Positions 35,603 to 46,174 of a stretch of 64,000 bases of DNA are shown piece by piece; positions within the stretch are counted from its first letter, which is position 1, and every line of letters starts with the position of its first letter. Location: positions 27,948,335-28,012,334 of the forward strand of contig NC_088788.1 in the NCBI RefSeq assembly GCF_949628265.1, read 5' to 3'. A program made the translations under genes and the position numbers. This stretch comes from Cloeon dipterum (Eukaryota > Arthropoda > Insecta > Ephemeroptera > Baetidae). The notes beneath the pieces are model-generated. The model had not been told where the DNA came from. It worked only from the letters and a program-made list of their open reading frames with translations, and searched no databases.

Positions 35603-35992
35603 ATGGCCAAGGAACAAGCAATACATTTTCTTCTCTTGCTGACTCTAGCATTGGTCTTGGCTGTTCAATGCGCTCCTGCTGGCATGTATCAAAACATTAA
35701 TATATTATCATTTAAGTCATCCTTCTAAGATTAGCAAGAATGGATCTTGCTGGTTTTAATTCTTTACAATAAAATGTCTTAGATTTGTTACATTTTAAAT
35801 CATTTTTTCGATATATCGTTATTTTTTATTTATATGTGATTTCAGAAAGCTCTCAATCAGACACTGAAGAAAGGTATGTTTCCCAAAATACCGAGTCGCA
35901 ATAGGTTTTATTTTTAACTTTTAAGGGAAAAGCGCGTATTTCCTTGGCTTATCGCTGGTGCAAGTGCATTGGTAGGAAAAATCCTTGGATAA
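35603..35992 (+). CDS. Secreted amphipathic peptide precursor P5, 57 aa
   Basis: Exons 35603-35681, 35846-35873 and 35926-35992, with phases 1 and 2. Exon 1: signal peptide MAKEQAIHFLLLLTLALVLA then VQCAPA. Exon 2: acidic spacer ESSQSDTEE. Exon 3: furin-type REKR (first Arg split by intron 2), then VFPWLIAGASALVGKIL, Gly and stop. The predicted product is a 17-residue hydrophobic, weakly cationic helix-forming peptide with a C-terminal amide. The first donor is GC (GCTG then GCATGT). Using the GT 4 bp downstream gives an early stop in exon 2, so the GC donor is needed. AATAAA lies at 36085. Confidence 0.82.
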
Positions 35993-36346
35993 ATCAGGAA
36001 CTGTGAAATGAAGAACAAAGCTGAGATGACCCAACGTTTTGAACAAGTAGTGTTAATAATGCATTTTTGAGGAGTCTGCAGATAAATAAATTGCTATCAA
36101 TTAATTAATTGTTTCACTGGTGTTTTGTAACATGAATCCTTAGGGTACAGTTAAGCTTTTAAAATTTCTATCGATGTTAAATTTTTTATAATACTTTTAA
36201 CTCACACAACTAGAGGTCTCAGCCACGATATTTAAGGCAGTTGCTGGCGGCACAGGCTTAGCCGATTTTTTGTCCGGCGGAGGCGGCCGGCGTGGCTTTA
36301 TAATGTTTTAAACGAAATTTGGTAGTTCTTAACGGCCCGAAGTGTT

Positions 36347-36745
36347 ACAGTTGGCCACCACTTTTGGTCCGAACTCAGCTAGTCCGACCAGTTAGACACA
36401 TTCATGCATGCAGATTTGAAGCCCCAACACTAGTGTATGCGCCGAATTTGCATTACATCATTGGGTTGAAAGGGTACTTCGATTATTTTAGGACCTTTCC
36501 AGAACCTACTCTCGTGCAATTCTTGCCCCCTTTTCATTTACTTCTTGTTTACATATCAACACTTTCGCGCCACTTAATTTATTTACTTCTGTAAAATATT
36601 TACCAATTTATATATGTTAAAATATTAATCTGAAAATATTAACTAACGTTTGATATCTGAGTGAATTTTCAGAGCATTTACATACATTATCATCTTTAAA
36701 AAACATCGCAAGCAATTATCATGAAATTGTACATGCCGCATGGGG
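36347..36745 (+). repeat. Repeat B, copy 3
   Basis: The closest match to 26505-26880. It starts at GGCCACCACTTTTGGTCCG and lies between P5 and P6, forming the left part of the P6 unit. Confidence 0.8.
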
Positions 36746-36927
36746 TGAGCTAAGTTTCATAAACGGACCATATTTGTTATGTTCATTTAGTTAGGATATT
36801 GATAATACTGTAACAGAGTATATTTCTGTTTTCATTTGTAAGATCAAGGGAGCAAAATATTTTGCAATTAAATTCACGGGTTGTTTTTCAATTAAAAATG
36901 AACCAGATAAGTTAGTGGTATTTGCTC

Positions 36928-36962
36928 AGCAGGAAGCTCTCTCAGAGATATAAATGGTGAAG
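36928..36962 (+). promoter_or_regulatory. Shared promoter block of peptide gene P6
   Basis: Differs from the P5 block by one base in the GGAAGCTC part (CTC then TCAG instead of CCC then TCAG). The TATA box is about 43 bp before the ATG. Confidence 0.65.
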
Positions 36963-36992
36963 CGCGCAAGCTTTAGGCACACATCTGAAAAC

Positions 36993-37380
36993 ATGGCCAA
37001 GGAACAAGCAATACATTTTCTTCTCTTGCTGACTCTAGCATTGGTCTTGGCTGTTCAATGCGCTCCTGCTGGCATGTATCAAAACATTAATATATTATCA
37101 TTTAAGTCATCCTTAGATTAGCAAGAATGGATCTTACTGGTTTTCATTCTTTACAATATAATGGCTTTTGCCATTTCCAATCAATGTTCAAAATTTCGTT
37201 AATTTTGATTTATTTGTAATTTCAGAAAGCTCTCAACCAGACACTGAAGAAAGGTATGTTTCTAAATCTCCTAAAATACCGAGTTACAATAGGTTTTATT
37301 TTTAACTTTTAAGGGATAAGCGCGTCTTTCCTTGGCTTATCGCTGGTGCAAGTTGGTTGGTAGGAAAGATTACTGGATAA
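36993..37380 (+). CDS. Secreted amphipathic peptide precursor P6, 57 aa
   Basis: Exons 36993-37071, 37226-37253 and 37314-37380, with phases 1 and 2. Exon 1 is identical to that of P5 over all 79 bp. Exon 2 gives ESSQPDTEE. Exon 3 gives RDKR, then VFPWLIAGASWLVGKIT, Gly and stop. Compared with P5 the mature segment has Ala to Trp (three base changes in one codon) and Leu to Thr (two changes). The first donor is GC (GCTG then GCATGT). AATAAA lies at 37472. It is a sister gene of P5 from a local duplication. Confidence 0.82.
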
Positions 37381-37539
37381 AGCAGGAACTGTGAAATGAA
37401 GAACAAAGCTGAGATGACCCAACGTTTTGAACAAGTAGTGTAATGATGCATTTTTGTGGAGCCGGCAATTTAATAAATTGTTATCAATGAATTCATAGTA
37501 ACATTGGTGTTTTGTAATACGAATCCTTGGGTACATATG

Positions 37540-40500
37540 TTTAAGCTTTTTAAATTTTCTTCACGCTAAAACTGTTATAAAAATTAAAACAATGCAAGAA
37601 AAGCATTTAATCCCTTAGTAAGTTTCTGTAAAAAATTGAAATTTGAAGATGCCTCCAGCACACACAAATTAATAGTTAATAGTAGATATATACATTTTCA
37701 TATTTCAGTTTTATTATTTTCTTTTCTTTGAAAGAATAGCTTTGATAGCTTAATTCTAAACTTTTCACAAAGAGACTGCCTGAAATAATTTTCGTAATAT
37801 TATTTATTTATTTATTTAAAGAAACACCAATTGTGTACAACAAACATAGACATGCATACAATATTACAGTACACCAGCACGCATGAGAATAAATGGGATC
37901 TTCTCGCATTCCAAAAAGTGGTAGAAATTCACATGTTCATCACGGAACATACATTTACAATCGAGACCGGCCTGACAATGATATTTCTTGTTAGTAAAGT
38001 ACACATAATTATGGTCGTGCCTGGTGAAAACATGTATATTTAGAAATCAGGCATTTTTTCGTAAAATTATAGTATGCATTATTTAGTCGTGCAAGTTGCC
38101 AATTAAATTACATATTCTATAATATATTATTTAAACATCTCCCCTTGAAGTGAAAAGACAACTCATTGTTAGTCCAAAATGAAATTTGAATTTCTCGCAC
38201 AAACATGGAAAGTATTCTAAGCAACATAATCCGCTATTTTTTTACTTTGACACAGAGACAGCAAGGAAATGATTATTTGATATTATCGATTTAAAATAAT
38301 TCATTCCTAAGAATTTTATAATATGATATATTCCATGTGTTGTACACTGTTGGTGTTTAATAAATATAATAATACAAAAAATAATTCATTCCCTGAGAAA
38401 AATTTACTCAAGTTCCCACCAATGCAATCTCATTTTCCAGCATTCTCTACACCCGTTTTCCTAGCCTGTCTTATTTATTTCATGCAGAAGGCGATGATAT
38501 CTCCCAGCATCATTCTCCGGCAGGTCATTTTCGGCAATGAAGAAAGCGCGCGTCGCGTACGCCCGACTTTCACGCGTCCTTTTGCTGCACGTACATATGT
38601 AAACCACGCACAATATAAAAAAAGGGCTGCTCTGTCCTCCTTTATCATTTTGCATGAGGGCATGCACGCACGTTGGCTGCTTTTTTGCCGAAATTGCTGC
38701 TGCTTCTGTTTGTGACAGCCGTCGGAACACAAAAGGAATTTTTATCAATACCACGCACCAAGGACTTTACGCTCGGCTGCCCGCCCATTCACAGCCCTTG
38801 CCAATAAAGCTGCCGACATCATTATCATATGTATTATACGGTGCGCGTGTTGGCACTTATTATTATTTGTCAATCAAAGGCTTTAAGCGCGCAATTTCCT
38901 TAGCAAGCGTATTAGCAGCTGCCACTTTCATCAAAACAGCCGGCGAATCCAGCGCTCACTTTTGTCGCGATTGTCAATTACACTCGCAGATATTCGCCGC
39001 ATGGACCCTCTTTGAACGTGAATAAAAACGCCACTCTTCATCAGACGCGCGCCATCAACAAGTATTGGCGGCCGGGGACACTCTCCTCGACTTTGCTCTT
39101 CTAGATGCCATCGCAGACACACCTTGTCCAGATGTGCGCAAAATTATCAAGGATTATAAAAATTAGACAAAAAATTTTAAAGAAAAACAACAAAAAGACA
39201 CATTAATGGGCTATGAGATATTTACCTAAAAATCGCTTCAATGGAGCCAAATACCGCCAAAAGGGGTCCAAAATACCATCTAAATTGGCATTAAAACCGT
39301 CTAAAGATATAGTCGTCTCTTTTGTAAAAAAAAAACATCTAAATATCCCAACCCTAAACTTGACACCACATGTTCTATTGGAAATCCTTGGAGGAACGCA
39401 TGAACTTGAAACATGATATCCTGTTAGTTTAGTCATCTTCAAGACGTGGAAAAAAGTACGTCGACTTAAATTCCCACAATTCTTTAATAATTATTTGTCC
39501 ATAAATGCTCGCGGATCTCTGTTCAAGGTGTGTGTCTGCCTAGCTCAGAAGAAACGCAGAGAAGAAATCGGCGGGATCGAGTGGATAGCTGGGCTGTCAA
39601 TTTTCTCAAATTCCATCTCACTCGCTTGTGCGAAAGATTTCAAAGGCGCCTGCTCCCCTGCTTCATCTGCGTTCACTCTTCATTCTGAATGGCGCAACTA
39701 ACTGCCGAGAGACGGAAATTGATTGACTGCTCTATCTGCATATATTTGCTTCGATTCAAAGAGATTGTTGAGGAAATTTCGCCGGCAGATGAGACGCGCT
39801 CACTCTTGAGCAGGAAAATGGGTCGAGGCGAAAATCGTGACAGAGGCAATTTTTACTCCCGGCACGAATTTCCATCGTCTATCCTTTTCTACGTGTGCGT
39901 GCTCCGATCAGCATCACACTACACCCCAGCTTTTGTTGCCCAAGGAAGATTTGCTCAAGAAATTGAGCTACTTTTCAACGTATAAATCCATCTGCATTAG
40001 TGTTATTTCAAGCCTTAGGAATCACTTGTGGTTTCCTGTTTTGCCAAGTGGTGCCAATAATAAAAATATGTTTTCTTGATTTTAATTTATAGATAGGACG
40101 AAATTAATTGTGTTTTTTCCGTGCGTAGTTGGACTTGCAACATGAAAACGCTCTGAATATAAATTTTGTTTTCCTTATGTTAGAAATTGTAAACTTATTT
40201 TGCTTATTTGACATTGCCTGATTTAAGTGAGATAGACCTTGCAGTATATTTCAAATGTTTCCGAATTATTTGTATTTCGATTAATATAACGACAAAAATG
40301 AATTTTGTAACTGTAGCTTTTGAACAATAAATTAATAAATTATGGTATGCTATATATACACGATAAAAGCGTTCTAGCATTCTTATCTTGAATAAATAGA
40401 TTGAAACCACAGGGAAAACATTATATTAAATTTTAGTAAGGTATGCACATAAACGATTCAAAAGAAAAGAACATTATTCTTAATTATACATCTAGGAATT

Positions 40501-41550
40501 CGCTGCATGGACCATAAAAGGCTAACTTTGTTAAAACAAACAATATTTTTTTGTTGCCTGAATGTCGAAAACCAAATTGAAAGTTAATTTAGAGCGGGAA
40601 TACAAATTTCAAAAGTGGCGAACAGCCATACATTTTGTGCAGTCTCATCATTTATATCGACCGGCATTGGGAAAAGGCCGCGAGGCTCGAATCAGATAAG
40701 CGGCGAAAATCAGAATTGCCGAAAAATCCAGTGCTCGCGCGCAATTCAGCGGGCGGGCGCCTAGCGTCGTTCCAACTTGCTCACATAAAGATAAATTTCG
40801 GCGCCGTGCATAATTTCCCACGAGTGAGATTTTTTAGAGTTATTCCGGTAGATTATCCTCGGGCTCTCTTTTGCCTGCACTCCTTCTCTCTTCGCTTCCT
40901 CGGCGGGCGCGGCATAAACCAACACTAAACATGTCATTCATAAAAGAATCTTTGACGACTCGGCCGTGCATCCACCTTGGGAGATATTCCTCTCTCTCGT
41001 CGGCTCAAAACTTTTTATATGAATTTTAATGCGACCCGAGAGAATACAGCACCTCGGAATTGAATTTATTTCCCGTTCTCTCTCTCTCTCACTTTCCTAG
41101 CAGCCCACGTTCCGTTTCTCCTCGCTACCCCTTTTGATTCGATCAACAACTCACCGCGAGTGACAAGAATATGCTTCCGAGGTCTTCCGCACAATTAAGC
41201 TCGCAACTTTGTTGAACAAAAACTTGCTGTACGAGAATAATATGTATTCTATACTTCTTGCGCGCATTCACTTTGGAATCGGAAAGCCGCTGTTGGATGC
41301 GGTCGAAGTTGAAGTTATTCTTGAGAGATCGCCACGAGACGAGGCAGGAATCCCTTTTCCTCAACTATTGTGGCAAAAAAGTTGCACAGTGCATTTCTTG
41401 TTGCATCCGGAAGTAACACAACTTCAGAATGTTGCTAGAAAAAGCTAATTAAAAGAAGCGCTGTAGGGATTCAGCGCTAATTTGTTTTTTCCTGCATTCG
41501 TTGCTAATATAAGCATTTAAGTTAAAATGATCTTCAACTTAACAATAAGT
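37540..41550. other. Spacer, no gene found
   Basis: No supported gene. AT-rich to 38400, then GC-richer. Frames at 38323-39025, 39495-40079 and 40635-40928 overlap frames on other strands and show no domain, signal peptide with splice sites, or repeat homology. Confidence 0.4.
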
Positions 41551-41905
41551 CTAGGGTGTAGCATGTTGGACACACCGGTTTTCGTTAGATCACCGAAGAA
41601 CATTCGTTGCAGTCAGTATGTGGTGGATGGGTGACCGTCTGCATGCCGGCTGCATAATTCTAGGCTGACTCGCTACTTGCTGGTTTGCACCTTACCAGCC
41701 TGCGTGATTTTGCTTCACGGGACGAATGTCCAGCGTTTCAATGCAGTCTTCGGTGCGGAGGCAAGTGGCCCTTGAGTGGGCTGGGTCCCTGTGCGGCCTG
41801 GTGCGCCCATGTTATCCGTTCGCGGTGTAATTGGCGCCCGGGTTTCAGCATTCGTGCTAGTGCAGTGCGCGCCCTTCCCGGTCCTCGGACAGGAAAAAAC
41901 CAACG
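41551..41905 (+). mobile_element. SINE with a 5S rRNA-like head (SINE3 type)
   Basis: The first 110 bp resemble 5S rRNA: CACCGGTTTTCGTTAGATCA followed by CCGAAG, and the C-box region TGGATGGGTGACCGTCTGCA. That order and spacing is the 5S internal promoter. A GC-rich body follows (GGGACGAATGTCCAG, CGGTGCGGAGG, GTGGGCTGGGTCCCTGTGCG, CATGTTATCCGTTCGCGG), ending near GGTCCTCGGACAGG. The 3' 115 bp recur at 58257. It is probably transcribed by RNA polymerase III and dependent on a LINE for mobility. Confidence 0.75.
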
Positions 41906-42285
41906 ATAAATCTCATGTTTGTTAGCTATGAATCAACTCTTTACCCTGAACACTCACGAGTTTAAAAGATTTAAAAAAGGATTATCACAAAAACTGTAAA
42001 AAATTATATCGTGTAATACGAGACCAGAAATTGGCAGTAAAATATGGATAGGCCAAAAATGGGCAGATTTTAAATGTTGCTCCAATAACATAAAAAAGTA
42101 ATTGATCGGAGGGAGAGTCGGATATGATTGCAAATGAAAATTTGTTACATGTTTGCAATGTACACTTTTTTCAACTTTTCGTATGGTTTTACTTCGTTTA
42201 CTTGATATCTGCAATAAGGCACAAAGTTTTCAATGTTTTACGTTAAATTTTATTTAGTTTTTCACATGTTTCATTTTTAGATAGT
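41906..42285. other. Short spacer downstream of P7
   Basis: No gene. It contains the likely P7 polyadenylation signal on the minus strand (TTTATT on the plus strand near 42249). Confidence 0.4.
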
Positions 42286-42708
42286 TTAACTGTTTTCTAC
42301 TTCTTGTTCCTTTTCCTTAGTTCCGTGATTGATTTCAACCATGAATGCTTCTACACCCTTGACCATAGCTCTCCAGACCAAGTGCTTGTTCTTCCTGTGG
42401 AGAGAAATGGTTAATTTGAAAACTGGAAAGTATAAAAATTATTGGCATAGAAAGCGGTATATATATAAAAGTCTCAATTAAGTAGAGAATATAATATGTA
42501 CTGACATGACAAACCCAAAAAGGCGCTTGTTTTGAATATTAGCCCCCGCATCCGGATCTGCATATCCTAAAATGAGATGGAAATTTAATCAGTAACATTT
42601 TGGTCATTATCAAGAACCGTTAATACCTATGGAAGCACTCTCGATGGACAATGCCAGCACAGACATAATCAGGAGGAGGTAGCAGAGCTGGGCTGAAACT
42701 CTGGCCAT
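42286..42708 (-). CDS. Secreted peptide precursor P7, divergent member, 83 aa
   Basis: Exons 42627-42708, 42506-42566 and 42286-42394, with phases 1 and 2 as in P2-P6. Exon 1: signal peptide MARVSAQLCYLLLIMSVLAL then SIESASI. Exon 2: acidic spacer (YADPDAGANIQ), then Asn-Lys-Arg cleavage site and LFGFV. Exon 3: KNKHLVWRAMVKGVEAFMVE, then an acidic/Lys-rich tail (TKEKEQEVENS) after an internal Gly. A cationic helix of about 27-29 residues is the likely active part. It differs from P2-P6 in having the cleavage site in exon 2 and a C-terminal tail. Both donors are GT (G then GTATTA; AT then GTCAGT). The phase of the second donor decides the frame of exon 3. Confidence 0.7.
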
Positions 42709-42760
42709 TGTTCTGGAGACTGCGTCGCTCTATGCACTGTGTGTCAACCAACGCTGTAAT

Positions 42761-42769
42761 TAATTTATA
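42761..42769 (-). promoter_or_regulatory. TATA box of P7
   Basis: The minus strand reads GCTATAAATTA about 55 bp before the ATG, a spacing similar to P1-P6, although the GGAAG block is not evident. Confidence 0.55.
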
Positions 42770-44885
42770 GCTTGCGATCGAAATGATAACGATCACATGA
42801 TTAACACTTCCTTAATATTAAAAATAGCGCTTCAAAAACTGATAACTATCACTGTATATTTGTAACGGTTAAAAGAATTCATCAAGAAGAAAAATACAAT
42901 GTAAAAATTTCCTACTATTTTGAATACACATTAGTATATAGGATCAGCATGATGAATGTTTCGTTTTCTAAGTCTATATTATTATAGAAGATAATTTAAA
43001 AGATTGAAGGAAAATCAGGAAATATAATTAAATTACGTGTATGGAGGATCGCACTCGTTAAATCAACGATGGAGGCGCCTACAGGGAATTACTCTAGTAA
43101 AGCAAATGCTAATTAAAACGAGTGGCTGCAGGCGTGTTGCTAATTAAAACTTGCCGGCGAGTTAATTGTATTAATTTTTGCAGCGAACAATAACTCGCTG
43201 CTAGTCGGCAAAAGCGTCGAACAAAGAAACTTGTAGTTGCGAGAGGTTGGAGCAGAGCAGAAGGTATGCAACCTGCGCGTAGCTCGTGCTTGGCATTTTG
43301 CATCGGCTCACTCGCAGGCTGACATAGCGCAAATGCTAACGAAAATGAACGAGAATGTGGCATTGAACTGCTACCATTGTTCTTGATCACAGTTGGGAGT
43401 TTAATCGATTTTTCAATCGGCTGATTAATAATTCCAGGCTTCAGGAAATTCAATATCAAACTTTCAGACGGCTGCTCTTGCAAAGCCTCTCGCTGTCCTT
43501 TAGAGCGAACGTTTGTTGCTGCGAATTCAAAGTAACAAAAGGCAAGCTGAAAACACTTTGGATGTTTATGACAGCGTGTAAACACGTACACTTACATAGC
43601 CGATGCATAATACAGGTTGAACGAGTGCAAAACAGCATCGCTGAATACGTAATGAGACGCTAATACGCCTTCGATATATCGCACTTTGCAGCGAAAACGA
43701 GTCGAGTGCAAGTGCTTCGCCGCTAAAAGCAGCTAATGGAAACGGCGACAAATTTATCCGCTGTCAAAGAAGACAGGCGAGCGAGTTCCCAGTTGCCAAG
43801 CACCATCCGATAGATAGATAGATAGTTTGTCAATTAATTAGACCTGATTCGCCGGAATCCGTCGGAGGGCTTGTTTTCCGCGAGAGCATGTCCATTAAAA
43901 GTGTCGTCGTCAGCTGGCTATTAGCAAGAGGCGCCGATGAATTGTTAACGACGCCGCCGCCAGTGCAGCCCGACGAGTGCTTGCCCGGCAGAGCGGAAAC
44001 AGAGACAAATGAGTGGCGACATCCGAGAACCGAGATGCTTGTTGCGAATCTTTCTCTCGCACACCACTATGCAGTGCACAGCGGCAAAAGCAGGCAGTTG
44101 CTCGTGAGTGCGCGCTCACTCTCTCGCTCGCTCGCTCGATGGAAACGGAGCACCTGATCAAAAGCTCGCAGACGGAAAGAGCGTGTTGACACTAATAATG
44201 AATTAGCCTCCTGAAATTTTTATGCTTGAGCCGTGCGTCACGAAAATTCGGACCATCGTTTTGAGGATTTTGCGCGACCATTTTTTTAAGCCAGTGGTGA
44301 TTTTGTCGAGAGGGGGCGTTTATCAATTTCGAATTGAAATGGAGCTTATTAGAGGTCTGATAAAATAGTTTTCGAGATTTTTTCCTGGGAAAACTTTAAA
44401 ATTGTATTATTTTATCCCGTCACAAGACCAAAAAAAGTTAAAAAAAAAGAGGAATTGCACACAATTTAGGCATGTTCTGCTTCAGTAAGTTATTAAAAAA
44501 ATGATATTCCCATGAGATTTTTTAATGATTCCATTTAAGTAGCCTCGTGAGAAACGTTTTTTATTGTGGGAATCAAGAGCGGGATTTTTTCCTCGTTACA
44601 AAGAAAGTGTAGTTTTATACTCTATTTAAAAATAGCTTCTTCTAGTCACAAACATTTAATTATTAATAAACCCAACTTTCTGGTCCCTCGAGATAAACGA
44701 TGTCGATAAAATTGGGTAAATCGAGTTCGAATTCGAATCCTGGTGCCAGTTTTTCGAAAAACTTGTCGCTAAACAAATTAACGGACCAGAAATGAAAGCA
44801 AGGCATAAAAACAAAAAAAAAACACGTTTTCCTCAAAATTTTGACCAGCCCGTTGGCTCGCATTGTTAATTCATTCTCAGGAGTG
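42770..44885. other. Spacer, no gene found
   Basis: The 160-codon minus frame at 43109-43591 has no domain and no typical coding composition. A short GATA repeat lies at 43809-43825. Confidence 0.4.
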
Positions 44886-45245
44886 TCAAAGCAGTGGGAG
44901 ATATTTGAGCAGTTCAGGGATCTAATACTGGCTGCCTAATGTCAAACATGTCCAAAGGTGCTTAGTTAAGTGACTCGAAATTCTCAAATAGCCCAACGGG
45001 CTGGGAGGCGCACCGGCGCCGACTCGCCACTTGCTGATTTTCGCACCTTTCCATTGGCTTTAGGGACAAATGTCCAGAGTTTCAATCAAAGACCTCGGTG
45101 CGGGGAGGCGTAACGATGGCCACATTTGGCCCAATCTCGGGCCACTTGTTCCATTTTATCCTTTCAGCGGTGCTATTGGAACCTTGGACCTGGTGAGATC
45201 ACAGACCACAGGAAGTGTTGAGCAGAGGTTACAAAAATTGAATGA
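44886..45245 (+). repeat. SINE-like dispersed repeat, copy 2
   Basis: Pairs with 21500-21825 over most of its length and shares central words with the 5S-headed SINE: GACTCGCCACTTGCTG, GGGACAAATGTCCAG and CGGTGCGG. It is followed at 45300-45350 by a LINE-like end (GGATGTGGGGGCGTATGG, then ACAATAAAT). Confidence 0.65.
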
Positions 45246-45299
45246 TTTTTCCTCTTGTTTGAAAATGTTTGCATATTTTTCGGTAACTTGTTGATTTCT

Positions 45300-45355
45300 T
45301 TTGGATGTGGGGGCGTATGGTGTGTAAAGCTACCCTGTTGTTATACAATAAATAT
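45300..45355 (+). mobile_element. Possible LINE 3' end
   Basis: The GGATGTGG, GTATGG, TACCCTG and ACAATAAAT words line up with the LINE 3' end at 54160-54215. It is weakly conserved. Confidence 0.4.
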
Positions 45356-45823
45356 TTATTTTGAAAGTATCTATATTGCTAGGTAATAGAAAACTAAGCT
45401 CTCCAAATATATAAATGTGACCTCTATATGGTTAGAGCTTAAGTTTAGTTACTACCAACTGCGTTCTATACATGATGACGCGAATCTAAGGTAATGTGCT
45501 GATTCATGAACACACTAATTACGTATTAAAAAACCAAGCTGAACCACCTAGATGATGAGCATACACAAACACAACCTACTGAGTTCCACAAACAAGTTGT
45601 TTGCGAAATTCCTCTCTCTAGCTCGATGTTGCTTGTTTTGCCGCACCGAGGGACCAGATAGATGCCTTGTGTGCCGCCGGCCGGAATTAGAGGAAGAGAG
45701 GGTGTCGAGAATCAGAGATCGCATGGCGGGCCACGAGTTTCAAAAGCGCCTCTCGAGGTTGAGCTGAGCGCTAATTAATTGACAAACTATCGCTCCTCTA
45801 TTCGCTGTATCGGCGCATTAAGT

Positions 45824-45917
<94 letters not shown>

Positions 45918-46174
45918 GCTGCGTGCCTGCTGTAATGGACACGATGCAGTATGCTGGCCACGGATTTGAGTCTGCCCGCCTATCGCCAATAATATCGCGG
46001 GCAGCTCGCATCGCCTACGTGACTCGAATGTGTCTCTTTTCCCCTTGTAATAGGCAACCGGCGCGCCGGCCAAGAAGCTCTCCGCAGCCGGCGAAATGAA
46101 AAACAAAGGCGCTGGCTCTCTCGGCGGCGGTTCCGCATGAGGTGCTCCGTGTTAAGTGCTAGCCGTTAGAAAAA
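45356..46174. other. Spacer with a long CT microsatellite
   Basis: No gene apart from the CT array at 45826-45915. Confidence 0.45.
45826..45915. repeat. (CT)n microsatellite, 90 bp
   Basis: The longest dinucleotide run in the window. Ser-Leu or Glu-Arg repeat frames across it are artefacts. Confidence 0.98.

Larger units (their letters stand above)
35385..36160 (+). repeat. Tandem duplication unit containing P5
   Basis: Aligns by eye with about 36775-37530. The upstream region and exon 1 are almost identical. Introns differ by scattered changes and small indels, and differences are concentrated in exon 3. It represents a recent local duplication. Confidence 0.85.
36775..37530 (+). repeat. 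Tandem duplication unit containing P6
   Basis: Second copy of the unit described at 35385-36160. Confidence 0.85.

Noticed and set aside
43109-43591. 160-codon minus-strand frame
   Set aside because: No domain, signal peptide or splice context; other frames overlap it on both strands.
44735-44765. tRNA B-box-like word (GTTCGAATTCGAATCC) near 44.74 kb
   Set aside because: No A box at the correct distance and no cloverleaf can be drawn.
45779-46106. Ser-Leu and Arg-Glu repeat proteins
   Set aside because: Direct translation of the CT/GA microsatellite.
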